From Biscogniauxia marginata (taxonomy: Eukaryota > Ascomycota > Sordariomycetes > Xylariales > Xylariaceae): a stretch of DNA of 64,000 nt. Under the pieces are notes generated by a model, which did not search any database, had not been told where the DNA came from, and saw only the letters and a program-made list of their open reading frames with translations. Of the stretch, positions 38,643 to 48,704 are shown piece by piece. Numbering within the stretch: the stretch's first letter is position 1; each line of letters starts with the position of its first letter. The stretch lies in contig MU404186.1 in assembly GCA_022695795.1 (NCBI GenBank), forward strand, positions 33,727-97,726. The letters are read 5' to 3'. The translations under genes and the position numbers were made by a program.

Positions 38643-38858
38643 CTAGGAGACTTTTTCGATCTTCTTGATCTCTGCCCGGGCCGGTATACCTAGTCTAGAT
38701 CCATATTCAAACCCATAGGTCCTCATGTCTTGTAATTTAATAAGCTGCGGCTCTGTGGCAAAGCCGGCCTCATTCCCGATGCAGCAAGCGCTGCTCAGGG
38801 AGACCAACCAGGGACCCCAAGCGGCTCCAATCAGCTTGGCCTCGCCCGTCCTCCTAAA
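38643..38858 (-). pseudogene. Protein-like open stretch, probable 3' relic of a gene
   Basis: On the minus strand a frame is open from just after 38858 down to a TAG at 38643. The last 66 codons before the stop have typical codon use and protein-like content, including IGAAWGPWLVSLSSACCIG and YGFEYGSRLGIPARAEIKK. A TTTAG splice-acceptor-like site precedes it, but I find no matching upstream exon in the next 500 bp and no start codon early in the frame. I do not recognise the family. It looks like the last exon of a lost gene, or of a gene I failed to assemble. Confidence 0.4.
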
Positions 38859-39261
38859 CTACGAACCCTAGATAGACTCATTATTCACCGTTGCATGGTA
38901 AATTCAGCTCCAGGTATACACATGGTCTAGACTCGCGTCTGCCTACTTCCATGACTCAGTAAGGCAGACTAAGGTCGCTATTATCAGTTTTCTACGCATG
39001 ATACCCCTATTCTCTTCGCCGCTGTGGGTATCTTGTTCTCAGAATATAACAGGTTTTCTAGCCTTGGGCCATATTAAAAATAGCCAAGATGCGCTTCCTT
39101 CGTCCGCCGAATAAGAACCCGGCACAACAAGAACGGATCGTGTGATTCTAATTTGTAGAGCTAAATCATTTGCAAATCCTTCGCGACATATGACCACGCT
39201 AGTCACCTGTTCATTCATCCTCATGCTACAGGAGGTGGGCTGAAGATGGCGGAGAAAGGAG

Positions 39262-39268
39262 TATAAAA
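39262..39268 (+). promoter_or_regulatory. TATA box of the small secreted protein gene
   Basis: TATAAAA lies 96 bp upstream of the ATG at 39358. It is followed by a C/T-rich leader (tcacctccttcatcttatct) typical of highly expressed fungal genes. Confidence 0.65.
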
Positions 39269-39357
39269 GCCTTTGCTCTTTCCCAGTTTGCTTATTCGGC
39301 TATAGATATCACCTCCTTCATCTTATCTCTCACTAGTAGTTCTTAATCTTAATCATC

Positions 39358-40107
39358 ATGTTCGCCAAACTCGCCGTTGCTTCTCTTCTCATCTCGGCCC
39401 CCTTAGCGTTGGCAATTCCTGACGTGACCGCCAAGGCTCTGCCTCTGAACGACTGCTCGTCATTCCCCGGCTACGATGCCGACTCGAATACTGCTGGTCC
39501 TTGGACCATCCAACTTGTCGATAGCGAGAACAAAGCTATCGAGGGATTCAGCGATATATCGCGCTATTCGATATCATACAATCCTGGCACCGATACCAAG
39601 CCGAGTCTGCGGTGGGGTTCTGTGAGTACCGAAAGCTTTATATGGTCCATAATAAGGGAGGCGGAGCACGTATTCTAACGAAAGAGAAACAAGATCACGT
39701 TCCCAACCCGTAACGATGTCGCCAAGAACCCCCTGAAGTGTGAGGCTGGTGTGTTGAAGGGTTGGCTTCCCACCGACCTAACCGCTGCGGGAGCGCCCAC
39801 AAGTTACTCGTGGACCCCGTTGGTGCTCTCGCCGTACCCATACGACGCAGCCCTGATGTGGAAGATCGAGGGCGAGGCACCCAAAATCTTCGAGCACTAC
39901 GTCGGCGAAGAGAAGCAGAATGGGGTGTTCCTGGGTGGATACGACAACACTACAACCTGGGGACTTAAGTATCAAGCCGCAGACGTCGGCTCAAGCGGGC
40001 TTGATTACTACTACACACGGTTGCTGGGGCCGAACAGCGCAGACCCGACGACTGGTGCGGCCTTGAAGGCGAACGAAACGCTCGCATTCATCAAGATTTC
40101 TGCGTAG
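39358..40107 (+). CDS. Small secreted protein of unknown family
   Basis: The exons are 39358-39621 and 39694-40107, giving 225 aa. The 72-nt intron has a GTGAGT donor, CTAAC branch and AAG acceptor. The N-terminus is a clean signal peptide (MFAKLAVASLLISAPLALA, cleavage after about residue 19). The mature protein has only two cysteines, NDCSSFPG near the start and LKCEAG in the middle, which could pair. It is rich in Trp, Tyr, Gly and Pro (GPWTIQLVD, SYSWTPLVLSPYPYDAALMW, LDYYYTRLLGP), suggesting a small extracellular beta-sandwich. Two NxT sequons are present (DNTT, NET). The upstream TATA box and pyrimidine-rich leader suggest strong expression. I do not recognise the family; a cell-surface protein or effector-like role is possible. 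Confidence 0.8.
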
Positions 40108-41064
40108 GAGTCCTAGGAGAGCAGGGTCAAGGGGCGGGGATGGAGTTTGTTTTTGACAGCTTTTCCCCATGGCTTCCTGCCTTTCAGTGTGGAGGTTTCT
40201 ATGCTGAGAGTAGCCTTCGCATGTTTATAGATCCAATACGGAATGAGAGCATACATATTGCCCAATTATCAATATTGACATGCGGCATCGTTTGAGACCA
40301 CGCTGGCTGATACACCTCTCGGCTCCAGAGAAGAATCATCTCTATCAAAGGTCGCCATCATCTACGCCCAATTGGCGTACACGAGATGGTTAAAACAGTG
40401 TCCCGGTGCTGGGGAGCCCTTGCGATGTACGTAGCATACATATAGCCCCAGTTGACGATTCTCGGTAGCAGGCAAGACAGCCAGGTTCGCTACTTCATTA
40501 GGTAATAAAGGGGCGTAAGCAGAAGCAAGAACGGGGTTAAATTATCGTGCCGCTAATAATAACTACACTAGGTACATACCTAGTCAACGTTCCATAGGAT
40601 CCTCTCAGCTGGTAAGCTCGTTACACTATGTATATAAAGGTGAAAGTGCTGGTTATATCGATAAAATATGTACTAGGTTATGTGCTTAAGGTTACCTAAG
40701 TATTTACACGTACGTAATGTATGTATAATACATACTTACAAATGTGGGCTAGTTAGGCAATGACCCACTTGACAGCTGGGGAGACCCGCCTCGAGAGGTT
40801 AGCTGTAAGGGGCTGAGAGGGGGGCACAATTCTTAACCCCTTTATTATTATATTCTGTATCTCCTATCGAGCTTCCAAACATCAATCTACCTACCTACCT
40901 ACCTACCTAACCTGCCCGACCCATCTCCATCTCCATCTCCGTCTGCGTCTCGGGATATCTTACGCATCTTAGCATACCCCCTCGGCAAACGTCGACTTGC
41001 GCAAATCCTCGTCTCTTCGCATTCTCCGTATCCTACCATCCTCCCCACTCTCTCCGCTGCGACC
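40108..41064. other. Intergenic region with TACCTA motifs
   Basis: It contains a perfect inverted repeat ACTAGGTA-CA-TACCTAGT at 40567-40584, a (CTAC)n microsatellite at 40887-40910 and CCATCT repeats at about 40920-40940 just upstream of the next gene. I see no gene. Confidence 0.65.
40887..40910. repeat. (CTAC)n microsatellite
   Basis: Six tandem CTAC/TACC units lie about 155 bp upstream of the vWA gene start. They form part of the general TACCTA enrichment in intergenic DNA. Confidence 0.85.
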
Positions 41065-41853
41065 ATGGCTCTTAGCGATCCTGATGCGGGCATCCCCCAG
41101 ACGCCCGGCAAGGAGCACGAGGAGTCGCTGTCGTTCCTCTCCTTCTTCGAAACATTGTTCCTGATCGACGATTCCGACCATATGAAACGACAGTGGATCG
41201 ACGTCTCCGCCCTGATCCAGGCTGTCGCCCCGGTCTGTCTAAAATATGATGATAACGGTATCGACATCTACTTCGTCAACCATCGACCCATGCTCTTCTT
41301 CCCGGGTATGTCGATACGCAAGTCAGGTTATAACCATATTGGCAAAGTACATAGCGACTCGGGCAAGCGTGACAGTGCACAGGGCATCTTCCGTGGCGTC
41401 AAGCCCGGTGGGAAGTGCAAGCTGGGCTCCCGGCTGAACGGCCTCATGTCGTGGTACATCGAACAGCTGAAGGCGGACCCCCAACGCGCGCCCCTCAACA
41501 TCATCGTCATAACCGCTGGCATCAGCTCCGACGACTTTCAAGGCCCGCTGATTGCCGCGGCTAAGGAGCTCGATGCTATGAAGGTCCCGGAGCACCAGCT
41601 GGGTGTCATGCTCTTCCAGCTGGGAGATAACGAGGAGGCCCGTAAGGCTTTTGAGCACGCCGATGACGAGATGTGGAAGACGGCCGGTACGCGCGACATT
41701 GTGGACACGGTGGCGTGGCGTGGCTGGCCTGCCAGCTTCACGTCAGACGATATGGCCAAAGCCGTCCTGGGGGCCGTGTCCAAGAAGATGGACGGGGCCA
41801 AGTCGGCTTTGGCAGGAAGGGTGCCGCCGCCACGTCGGGAGACGGAATTATGA
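41065..41853 (+). CDS. Degenerate von Willebrand factor A-like protein
   Basis: This is a single exon of 262 aa with an excellent start context (GACCATGG). The order of elements follows fungal vWA proteins: LFLIDDSDHM at 32-40, then YDDNGIDIYFVNH (61-73), QGIFRGVKPGG (106-116), GSRLNGLMSWYIEQL and LNIIVITAG (144-152), ending with VPEHQLGVMLFQLGD and EMWKTAGTRDIVDTV. The metal-ion-dependent adhesion site is damaged. The canonical DxSxS is DDSDH, the conserved Thr loop GGTPTG is GGKCKLG, and the Asp of ITDG is Ala151. It is probably an intracellular scaffold that no longer binds metal in the usual way. There is no signal peptide or membrane segment. Confidence 0.82.
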   Translation: MALSDPDAGIPQTPGKEHEESLSFLSFFETLFLIDDSDHMKRQWIDVSALIQAVAPVCLKYDDNGIDIYFVNHRPMLFFPGMSIRKSGYNHIGKVHSDSGKRDSAQGIFRGVKPGGKCKLGSRLNGLMSWYIEQLKADPQRAPLNIIVITAGISSDDFQGPLIAAAKELDAMKVPEHQLGVMLFQLGDNEEARKAFEHADDEMWKTAGTRDIVDTVAWRGWPASFTSDDMAKAVLGAVSKKMDGAKSALAGRVPPPRRETEL

Positions 41854-42529
41854 GTTTCCTCGCTATAGTTTTCCTGCACATGGCTCCTTTTTACCTTTAC
41901 GCGCAAGCGTCCCGCACTTCTAGAGAATTCTAGGGAACCGCTATTTGCTTTCTTGCCTGCAGTACCACACGCCTCTCAAATGTATATTATGTGAATGCTC
42001 CACTGGTACGTCATGGTGGGCGGCGTGGATACTGGAAGCACGAAGCCGCGTCTAAGAATAACCCCCGGCGCCTCGTGTCTCTATACCCGGAATCGCCGAC
42101 AACCCGGCCCTCTACTACTCTTAGAACTATGTATAGGTCTAATAAAGTTTTAATATCTCTGGTCTTCCCATATCTGATGCCTTTTGTCCTTATGGCCATG
42201 CTCCTGAGCGACTTGCAACTCTACGCCGACCCACGACTCGTAGACTTCGGCCGAACGATTCGTGTGGTGATTACTCCTGATAGCCCAGTGGCAGAACAAA
42301 CTCGTGCTAACCTAAACAGCGAGCTCTCCTCTAGGTGCCCTGTCACAATGGTTAGCCGATAGAATTATCAACATACGAAAACTCCTTACCCCTCAGCGGG
42401 GGTTCGTCTTGGCTTGTTGTCTGGCCATACCGATGGTATCGCCAAGAAGGCGGAGAAGGCACCCGATTCTAGCAATAAATCATTAACATATCGACTCTAG
42501 ACCACATGTTATCGGGGCTTCTCCGCTGA

Positions 42530-42697
42530 TTAATTGTGTTGTATTGCATATGAGCTGAGCGGAATAGGCAGCTCGACGGTGGGCACGCTGCGGATGCTGG
42601 CCATGTCAACATTAATTCCCTCGTCATCTCTGGCCTCGGCACGATAGGTAGCGGTCAGTAGAGCGCTCTTCTCACGTAGCGGAGGATTCCTTATCAT
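42530..42697 (-). pseudogene. Protein-like open stretch, possible C-terminal relic
   Basis: A minus-strand frame runs from an ATG near 42697 to a TAA at 42530, about 55 codons. It includes SALLTATYRAEARDDEG and VPTVELPIPLSSYAI. Codon use and residue content look like a real C-terminus rather than noise, but the frame is blocked by a TAG some 40 nt upstream of the ATG and no upstream exon is visible. I do not recognise the family. It is a gene remnant or a small gene. Confidence 0.3.
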
Positions 42698-42735
42698 TGC
42701 GTAGGCGGGGAGTGAAAATAAATGGGACTATGCGT

Positions 42736-42742
42736 TATAAAA
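42736..42742 (+). promoter_or_regulatory. TATA box of the M28 peptidase gene
   Basis: TATAAAA lies 112 bp upstream of the ATG at 42848, a normal distance for a fungal core promoter. Confidence 0.6.
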
Positions 42743-42847
42743 ACTGATCAAACGTTCTGTGTATGTATGGATCGACCTCACTTCGCGCATCCAGAATAGC
42801 CTGTGACCGCCCAGCCAACAACTCTGCGACGCGATTTGAGACCACTG

Positions 42848-45774
42848 ATGCGCCATTCAGTATTAGCAACACTCGGCCTAGCTGCCACGGGCATCTATGC
42901 ATGCCAGCGTGACTGGGAGAGTCTTCATCGGCGCATACATAAGCATAAGCGCCATATCCAGACTAAGCGCGCGGTAGTAGAGTTCCCACCATCACTTACC
43001 GAGACCGAGTCGATACTCGTGAACTCGTTTGACAGCAAGTCGCTAGATTCATGGTCATACTACTACACCCATGGCGATCACCTCGGCGGGCATAATAGGA
43101 CTATGGCCGAATGGACCATGGAGCATTGGAATGATGCTGGCTTCAACGCTACCATCGAGGAATACTGGATATGGTACACCGCACCTATCGAGACCGCTTT
43201 GAAGTTGACCAGACCCGATGGGAGCATCCATGAAGTTAGCCTGATAGAAGACATGCTCAAGGAGGACCCCACGACGAGTTACCCTAATCGCATTCCGGCT
43301 TATCATGCAATGAGCGCTAGCGGGACTGTGAAGGCAGAGTATATCTACGTTGGGTACGTGATTAAATCCGATTTAGAAAACCGTTGTGTTAAGACCGTGT
43401 CCTTATGTATGCAGTCGTGGACAACGCGCAGACTTCCAGGTCTTGAAGGATGCCGGTATCGAGCTTGAAGGGAAGATTGCTCTCTCTATGTATGGAGGCA
43501 TTTATCGCGGAACGAAGGTCAAGAACGCTCAGGTATGTTTTAGTTTCCTTCACGAGTAGATTTGGCAAAGAGAAGAAAAAGAGGAAAAAAGAAAAACTGA
43601 CACTATGACAGGACAACGGAATGGCTGGGTGTGTGCTTTTTACTGATCCTCTAGACGATGGAGAGATCACCGAGGCTAATGGCTATCTGCCATATCCTGG
43701 TTCGTTAATCACCTTCCGAAAGCTTGTTAAATTGGTAGTCGCTCACTGGCAATCTAGACGGGCCAGCACGGAACCCGTCGATGATCCAAAGAGGCAGCGT
43801 TCGATTCTCATCACTATACTCAGGGGACCCTTCGACCGTCGGCTACGCATCCGAGAAGGAGTATGTATTTCAAGAGTTAACCTCCCCTCCCCCTCCCCGG
43901 ACCATTTCTTCCTGTCTCAGGAGGTAGAACTTCCTTGTTTGGACAGTTTGAGAGCATTTTGCTCCCGAAATATACGTTTAACCACTATTTTATTTATTAC
44001 AAAAGGTGATTTATAACTCATGATTACAACCAGCGGCCCACGCAACGATGTGTCGCCGTACAACCCATCCATTCCAGTAAGCTAATATTGGAGTCCTTTA
44101 TTGCCCATTATAGCCTGTCTCATGAGTAAAACATGCCTATTCTGGCTTGTTTATGAGTTTTTTTCTCCCGAGACATGTCTCACGAGTTACAATCAGTCCA
44201 AATATAGCAATTACTGACTCCCTTTTCTGCAGTCCGTACCTATCAGTATGAAGGACGCTGTACCCCTTCTCCAAGCCCTCGACGGGAGCGGAATTTCCGC
44301 CAAGGAGGCCAATAGGAGCGGATGGCATGGGGCATTTAGTAACGTGAGCTACAGCAGCGGTCCTACCCCGGAAGCAACGCTTGATATGCACCATTTAATG
44401 AACAGCACGGTGGCCCCAAGCTGGGATGTTATTGGTATCGTGAACGGGACCCATCCCGAGGAAGGCGTACTCATCATCGGTAATCACCGTGATGCCTGGG
44501 TCATCGGGGTAGTGCATTCTTTTCTCAACAAATATATTTCTAAGGCATGTAACTGATGTAACCTTTTTAGGGAGCTGCAGATCCCAACTCTGGAAGTGCT
44601 GTTTTGATCGAACTAGCTAAGGCATTTGGTAAGCTGATTGAGAGCGGGTGGAAGCCGAGGCGAACCATGTATGCCATCTGCGCACACTACACTGTGTATG
44701 AGTACTTGGGTAGGCTGACCTCACTTGCTAGTATTCTCGGATCCTGGGATGCGGAAGAGTTTGGGCTCCAGGGCTCGACCGAATGGGTAGAGAGCCATCT
44801 CCCTTGGCTCATCACAAATGCCGTGGCTTATCTTAACATCGACGTTGCTGTTTCAGGACCGCGAACATCACTCTCTGGCGCGGGAGAGATCCAGACAATT
44901 GCCATTGATATGATGAAAAAAGTCCTGTTCCCTGATACCTGGGGGACCGGTCCGACCCTGTATGACATGTGGTATAATACAACTGAGGGTGAGATTTCAC
45001 CTTTGGGTAGCGGTAGCGACTACGCAGCATTCTATCATAACGGTATTGGCGCGGTATGTCAAGTCTGGCTCCCGGAGTGCGTTGTGTAATTCTTGGTTAA
45101 TTCGACCACTAGATTGATGTGGGATCAGACGGTGGGAAGACAGATCCTGTTTATCATTATCACGGGTGAGAGGGCATCATCTGGTTTACCCCTGAGCTCT
45201 ATATTAATGGGCTTATAGACATTATGACTCGTACGCTTGGATGGCGAAGTATGGCGACCCGGGCTTCAAAGTCCATACCGCCATGGGCCAATGGCTCACT
45301 CTCATAGCGTACCACATCGCCGACGACGTGATCATCCCATGGGATCTACCTAACGCTGGGAAGGTTATTCGTCTGAACTTCGAAGACCTTGTAGAAACAC
45401 TAGAGGACGACTACGTAGATGCACCTATAGACCTCTCGCCTATTGAGGATGCAATTACCGTTTTCGAGGACGCAGCGGAGCGCATCACGAAAGTGGCCTC
45501 ACGGGCACTATCTTTCAATGACAATGTGCTTATCAACGTTGTGAATGGAAAGTACCGGGACTTTTCGCGCGGATTCGCAAGTGTAGGTGGGTTGCCCGGC
45601 CGGCCTACGTTCAAGAATATTATCAGTGCGCCTGGTCTAGATAATGGGTATGGTGCCGATGTGTTCCCGGCTGTCCAGGACAGCCTAAGTGCTGGGAACG
45701 AAGCTCAAGCCGTGGAGTGGGTTGATAAGAGTGCCGCGGCTATCCTTAGAGCAGCCGAGATATTGAAGATTTAA
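42848..45774 (+). CDS. Glutamate carboxypeptidase II-like metallopeptidase (M28B)
   Basis: Ten exons: 42848-43353, 43415-43532, 43612-43699, 43758-43860, 44034-44076, 44233-44508, 44571-44668, 44732-45053, 45113-45165 and 45219-45774, giving 720 aa. The start is the ATG at 42848; a longer ORF opens with GTG. An N-terminal hydrophobic segment (residues 1-20) is a signal peptide or anchor. The PDGPARNPS-type substrate loop appears after joining exons 3 and 4. All co-catalytic zinc ligands are present: H371 (GNHRDAW), D382 (AADPNSG), E420 with base E419 (WDAEEFG), D448 (YLNIDVAV) and H535 (YHYHGHYDSY). A PA-domain insert and a C-terminal helical dimerisation domain complete the usual plan of about 700 residues. 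It removes C-terminal Glu/Asp or similar residues from peptides, extracellularly or in the vacuole. Introns 4 and 5 (173 and 156 nt) are longer than the others. Confidence 0.9.
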
Positions 45775-46972
45775 CTGATCTTATATCAAGTGGTCAATAT
45801 GGGAGAGGATTGAGGATAGTAGAGCTAATTATTTTTATAACCTATATCGGCTGTTCGAAATAATCGGTACCAAAAGACTTACAGGCGAATATCTTAGATA
45901 TGTTGTGTAGCAGCCAGCATCGGTATATCTTACTCGGAAAAGTAACTAGAAGATATATCTATGCAAATTTTGATGGTACTAAGGCTCGTTATCCAATTTT
46001 AACTGGACATCCTATTAATCATGTCATGGAAATCTTATTCGTACCTCTAGCCTTCCGGAATGTGCAGTCTTCTATAGAACTATACAGCTACCAAAAATGA
46101 CTGATCAAGGCATTCAATATGCTGTCAAGGATATCCCACTGCATATCACACCTGGCCTTGTTCACTTAGGTGACTTGCTGGGTGAGTGCTATGCTTTACT
46201 GATAAATAATCGTAGTATAGTCGTTCGCAGTTCTATTATTAGCTACAATATTTACCTCAGCAGCATATCAGGTGCTAGCTAAGTTGCAAAATTTGATTAT
46301 TCATGACAATGGTGAAGTAACCGCATAAAATCTTCACCTTCCTGTACAGGAGGTTAGGATAATAGGCTACACTTGTATGCAAGCCAACAACAATGTATTC
46401 TTTAATAGCACACTATAAACATTCGTTGGCCCATTTTCTGTCCCCTTATACATCTGTTGAAAGTCAAACATGCCACTTAAAGGTCTCACTCCGATGTCTC
46501 TCCTGGCCTCTGGACTTTAGAGCTACTACTACTACTTTCACGTGTCAATTCTTAAACCATAGATATAACAGGAGCATTGTTTCTGTTAAGCTTACGCCCT
46601 TACATTCTTTTAATGTTTCTCACAATGAGATTCAGCTTACATACCGCGAAGTTATCTGTTTTATTTTAGGCAAAACATTAAGTCGGACAAAGGCATCTCT
46701 TTAATACATCCAACAATTGAAATAACGCGATTCATTATAGTGAACAATCTACAGTAAATACAAAAGATCTGATCTAGTTACTAAAAAAATAGTGCGGCCA
46801 GAAAAGGTTGGGAACGTGTATATAGTTCTGCATCCGAGTCAACATGACTTAGCTATAATCAGCAGCTTAGCAATATTCACACAATATCTACTTCTGCAAA
46901 CTCAAAACCGCTAATACCTTCCAAACATAGACTTCGTGCGACATACGACTGAACCTAGTTTCTTCAAATACA
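45775..46972. other. Intergenic region
   Basis: This is 1.2 kb of moderately AT-rich sequence between the M28 gene and the small zinc-ribbon gene. Two overlapping short ORFs (45900-46100 and 46097-46282) have no recognisable content. A TATATA-type box near 46816-46823 may serve the next gene. Confidence 0.5.
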
Positions 46973-47215
46973 ATGCCATCTACACGGGCTTCTTTTACCC
47001 CTGAAAAAATGGCATGCACCCCGATTCCTGCTTTGCCCATTGGGGGCGACGTAGCCCCTTACTCCCCAGAACCAGGTGATTGGGAAAGAGAATGGATGTG
47101 TTGCCAATGCAGACGGGGGATCAAGCTCCAAGCAATGATCTGCAGATTCTGTGGACATAGAAAATGCAGTGAATGTGTCATTGATACCATTGAAGACGGT
47201 GTCTCTAGCGAATGA
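46973..47215 (+). CDS. Small zinc-ribbon-like protein (80 aa)
   Basis: This is an intronless ORF of 80 aa starting with ATG at 46973. The C-terminal half has W-x4-WMCCQC, then 13 residues on ICRFCGHRKCSEC, giving paired CxxC knuckles as in a zinc ribbon or short RING-like fold. A conserved-looking Trp precedes the first pair and GHRKC lies in the second. Small fungal proteins of this type (Trp, CxxC, RCxxCxHRxCxxC) are common in Sordariomycetes, though their function is unknown. It lies isolated between long intergenic stretches. The cysteine spacing argues against chance. Confidence 0.65.
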   Translation: MPSTRASFTPEKMACTPIPALPIGGDVAPYSPEPGDWEREWMCCQCRRGIKLQAMICRFCGHRKCSECVIDTIEDGVSSE

Positions 47216-48704
47216 TTCCTCGGAATACAGTTATGCATGAGGATTGGGGCCACCAGGTCTTTGCTTGTTGACACCCTCCATAACCTCATATTTTACTCTT
47301 GATGAAAAAAAGAGCAAATGATAGTGTACGGGCTGGACCCAAGTGCGCAATATAATTACCTCTAATATATAGATAGATACCTAGGCATTATAATAATATA
47401 ATTACCTTCTTGTGTATAGGCATTTCACGTCCTTCGTGCTGGGCTTGGAACACACGACCGGCTACAAACATATTAATCGTGCCATCATTAACAATATACT
47501 ATAAGCCTAGCAGCCACAAGACGAACTAATATACGTTTCATCGATAAAACGGGTTACCTCTTCGTTTATCACACTGCACAGAGAGGCAGGGGCCATGGTA
47601 GGGTAATGTCAGACAAGGGATGCATGCCTTACTGGACTTACGACAGTTGCAAACATATATTGGCCGCCTCCATAGTCCTATATATATTTGCAATGATGGT
47701 TGGTGTCTAAAATCAAGGTGTTTTAGATCTGGAGAGAAACCCTTGGTAATATTATTCGAGAGCACACCACCTAGCGTGCAGGATGTCAAAGAACAAAGAA
47801 GATTGTATCTTTTTTTAAATTGATTACCGAAAGATATGTACATATTCGTCAAGAATTTATACAAGGCGTTATACAGCAAGATTATGTTCGATGCCGAGGG
47901 TCCCATGTCTTTGGGATTCTGTGTTGGCTAGGACACATAGACCATAGTTCTGGAGAATTTGATAACAATTTCCAAGATTGCAAGGTTTGTTCCTAACAGG
48001 GCCGGAAATATTAAGCTGGTTAATAACACACCTAAGGTGTGAAGTCTATTGTGTACTAATTCATGACTGGCCGTGCAGTTGAATAGTGCTAATACCTCAA
48101 TCTAAGTCGGAGCTTGACTAGGAGAAACCAGGCGGACGATCCCGATACTGTTTTCCCGTTTATAGCAAGTGGAGATTAATACAAGGGCTGCCGGCCGGTG
48201 GAAGAGACAAAAGCCGAGGCCGCTCCGTTGCCTCCTTTTCTCGCCCTCGACACTTGGTTGATTGGTCTATGGGGCACTACTTCTCGGAACGCTTGTTGTC
48301 ACAACTGAGGTGGGGCCAGATACTTTACGAATTAGATGAATGAATGATTGAGTTGTTGATTTCAGGAAAAAGAATGTGTTATACGCCTTAGCTTAGTGAG
48401 GCTTATATTTCAACATAAGTGAGTGGTTTAAAAGAGTGTATTGAGTCCGTTGTAGTGATGACTATGTCTGAGTTTAGTTGTGAACTAACTTGCCGGCGAA
48501 AGAGACAATGAAGATTCCTCGGAAGAGCATATAGATGATTGCATAGGAACCACCTCAGCTGCGTGAAGTAGTTTAAAACAACTACAATACTAATCATTGC
48601 GTACTTAAGAAGACGATCAGAGGGTTTGAAAATTGATGAATCTGATGTGGCATAAAGCGAAAAGTATATACATATTCGTATAAGTCAGATCAATCAACAA
48701 GATG
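47216..48704. other. Intergenic region
   Basis: This is 1.5 kb between the zinc-ribbon gene and the 3' end of the glycoside-hydrolase-like gene. It is moderately AT-rich, with short ORFs on both strands (for example 47538-47906, minus) lacking recognisable motifs. I see no gene. Confidence 0.55.

Larger units (their letters stand above)
38148..39357. other. Intergenic region with a possible gene relic
   Basis: This lies between the ACS importer and the small secreted protein gene. Apart from the protein-like stretch on the minus strand (38643-38858, listed separately) and the promoter of the next gene, I see nothing. Confidence 0.5.
41854..42847. other. Intergenic region with a second possible relic
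   Basis: This is the space between the vWA gene and the M28 peptidase gene. The plus-strand ORF at 41991-42362 opens with GTG and matches nothing I know. A minus-strand protein-like stretch at 42530-42700 is listed separately. An imperfect palindrome (ATACCGATGGTAT) lies near 42428-42440. Confidence 0.5.

Noticed and set aside
41991..42362. Plus-strand ORF of 123 codons between the vWA and M28 genes
   Set aside because: It begins with GTG, its first ATG leaves a short peptide, and nothing in it looks like a known family.
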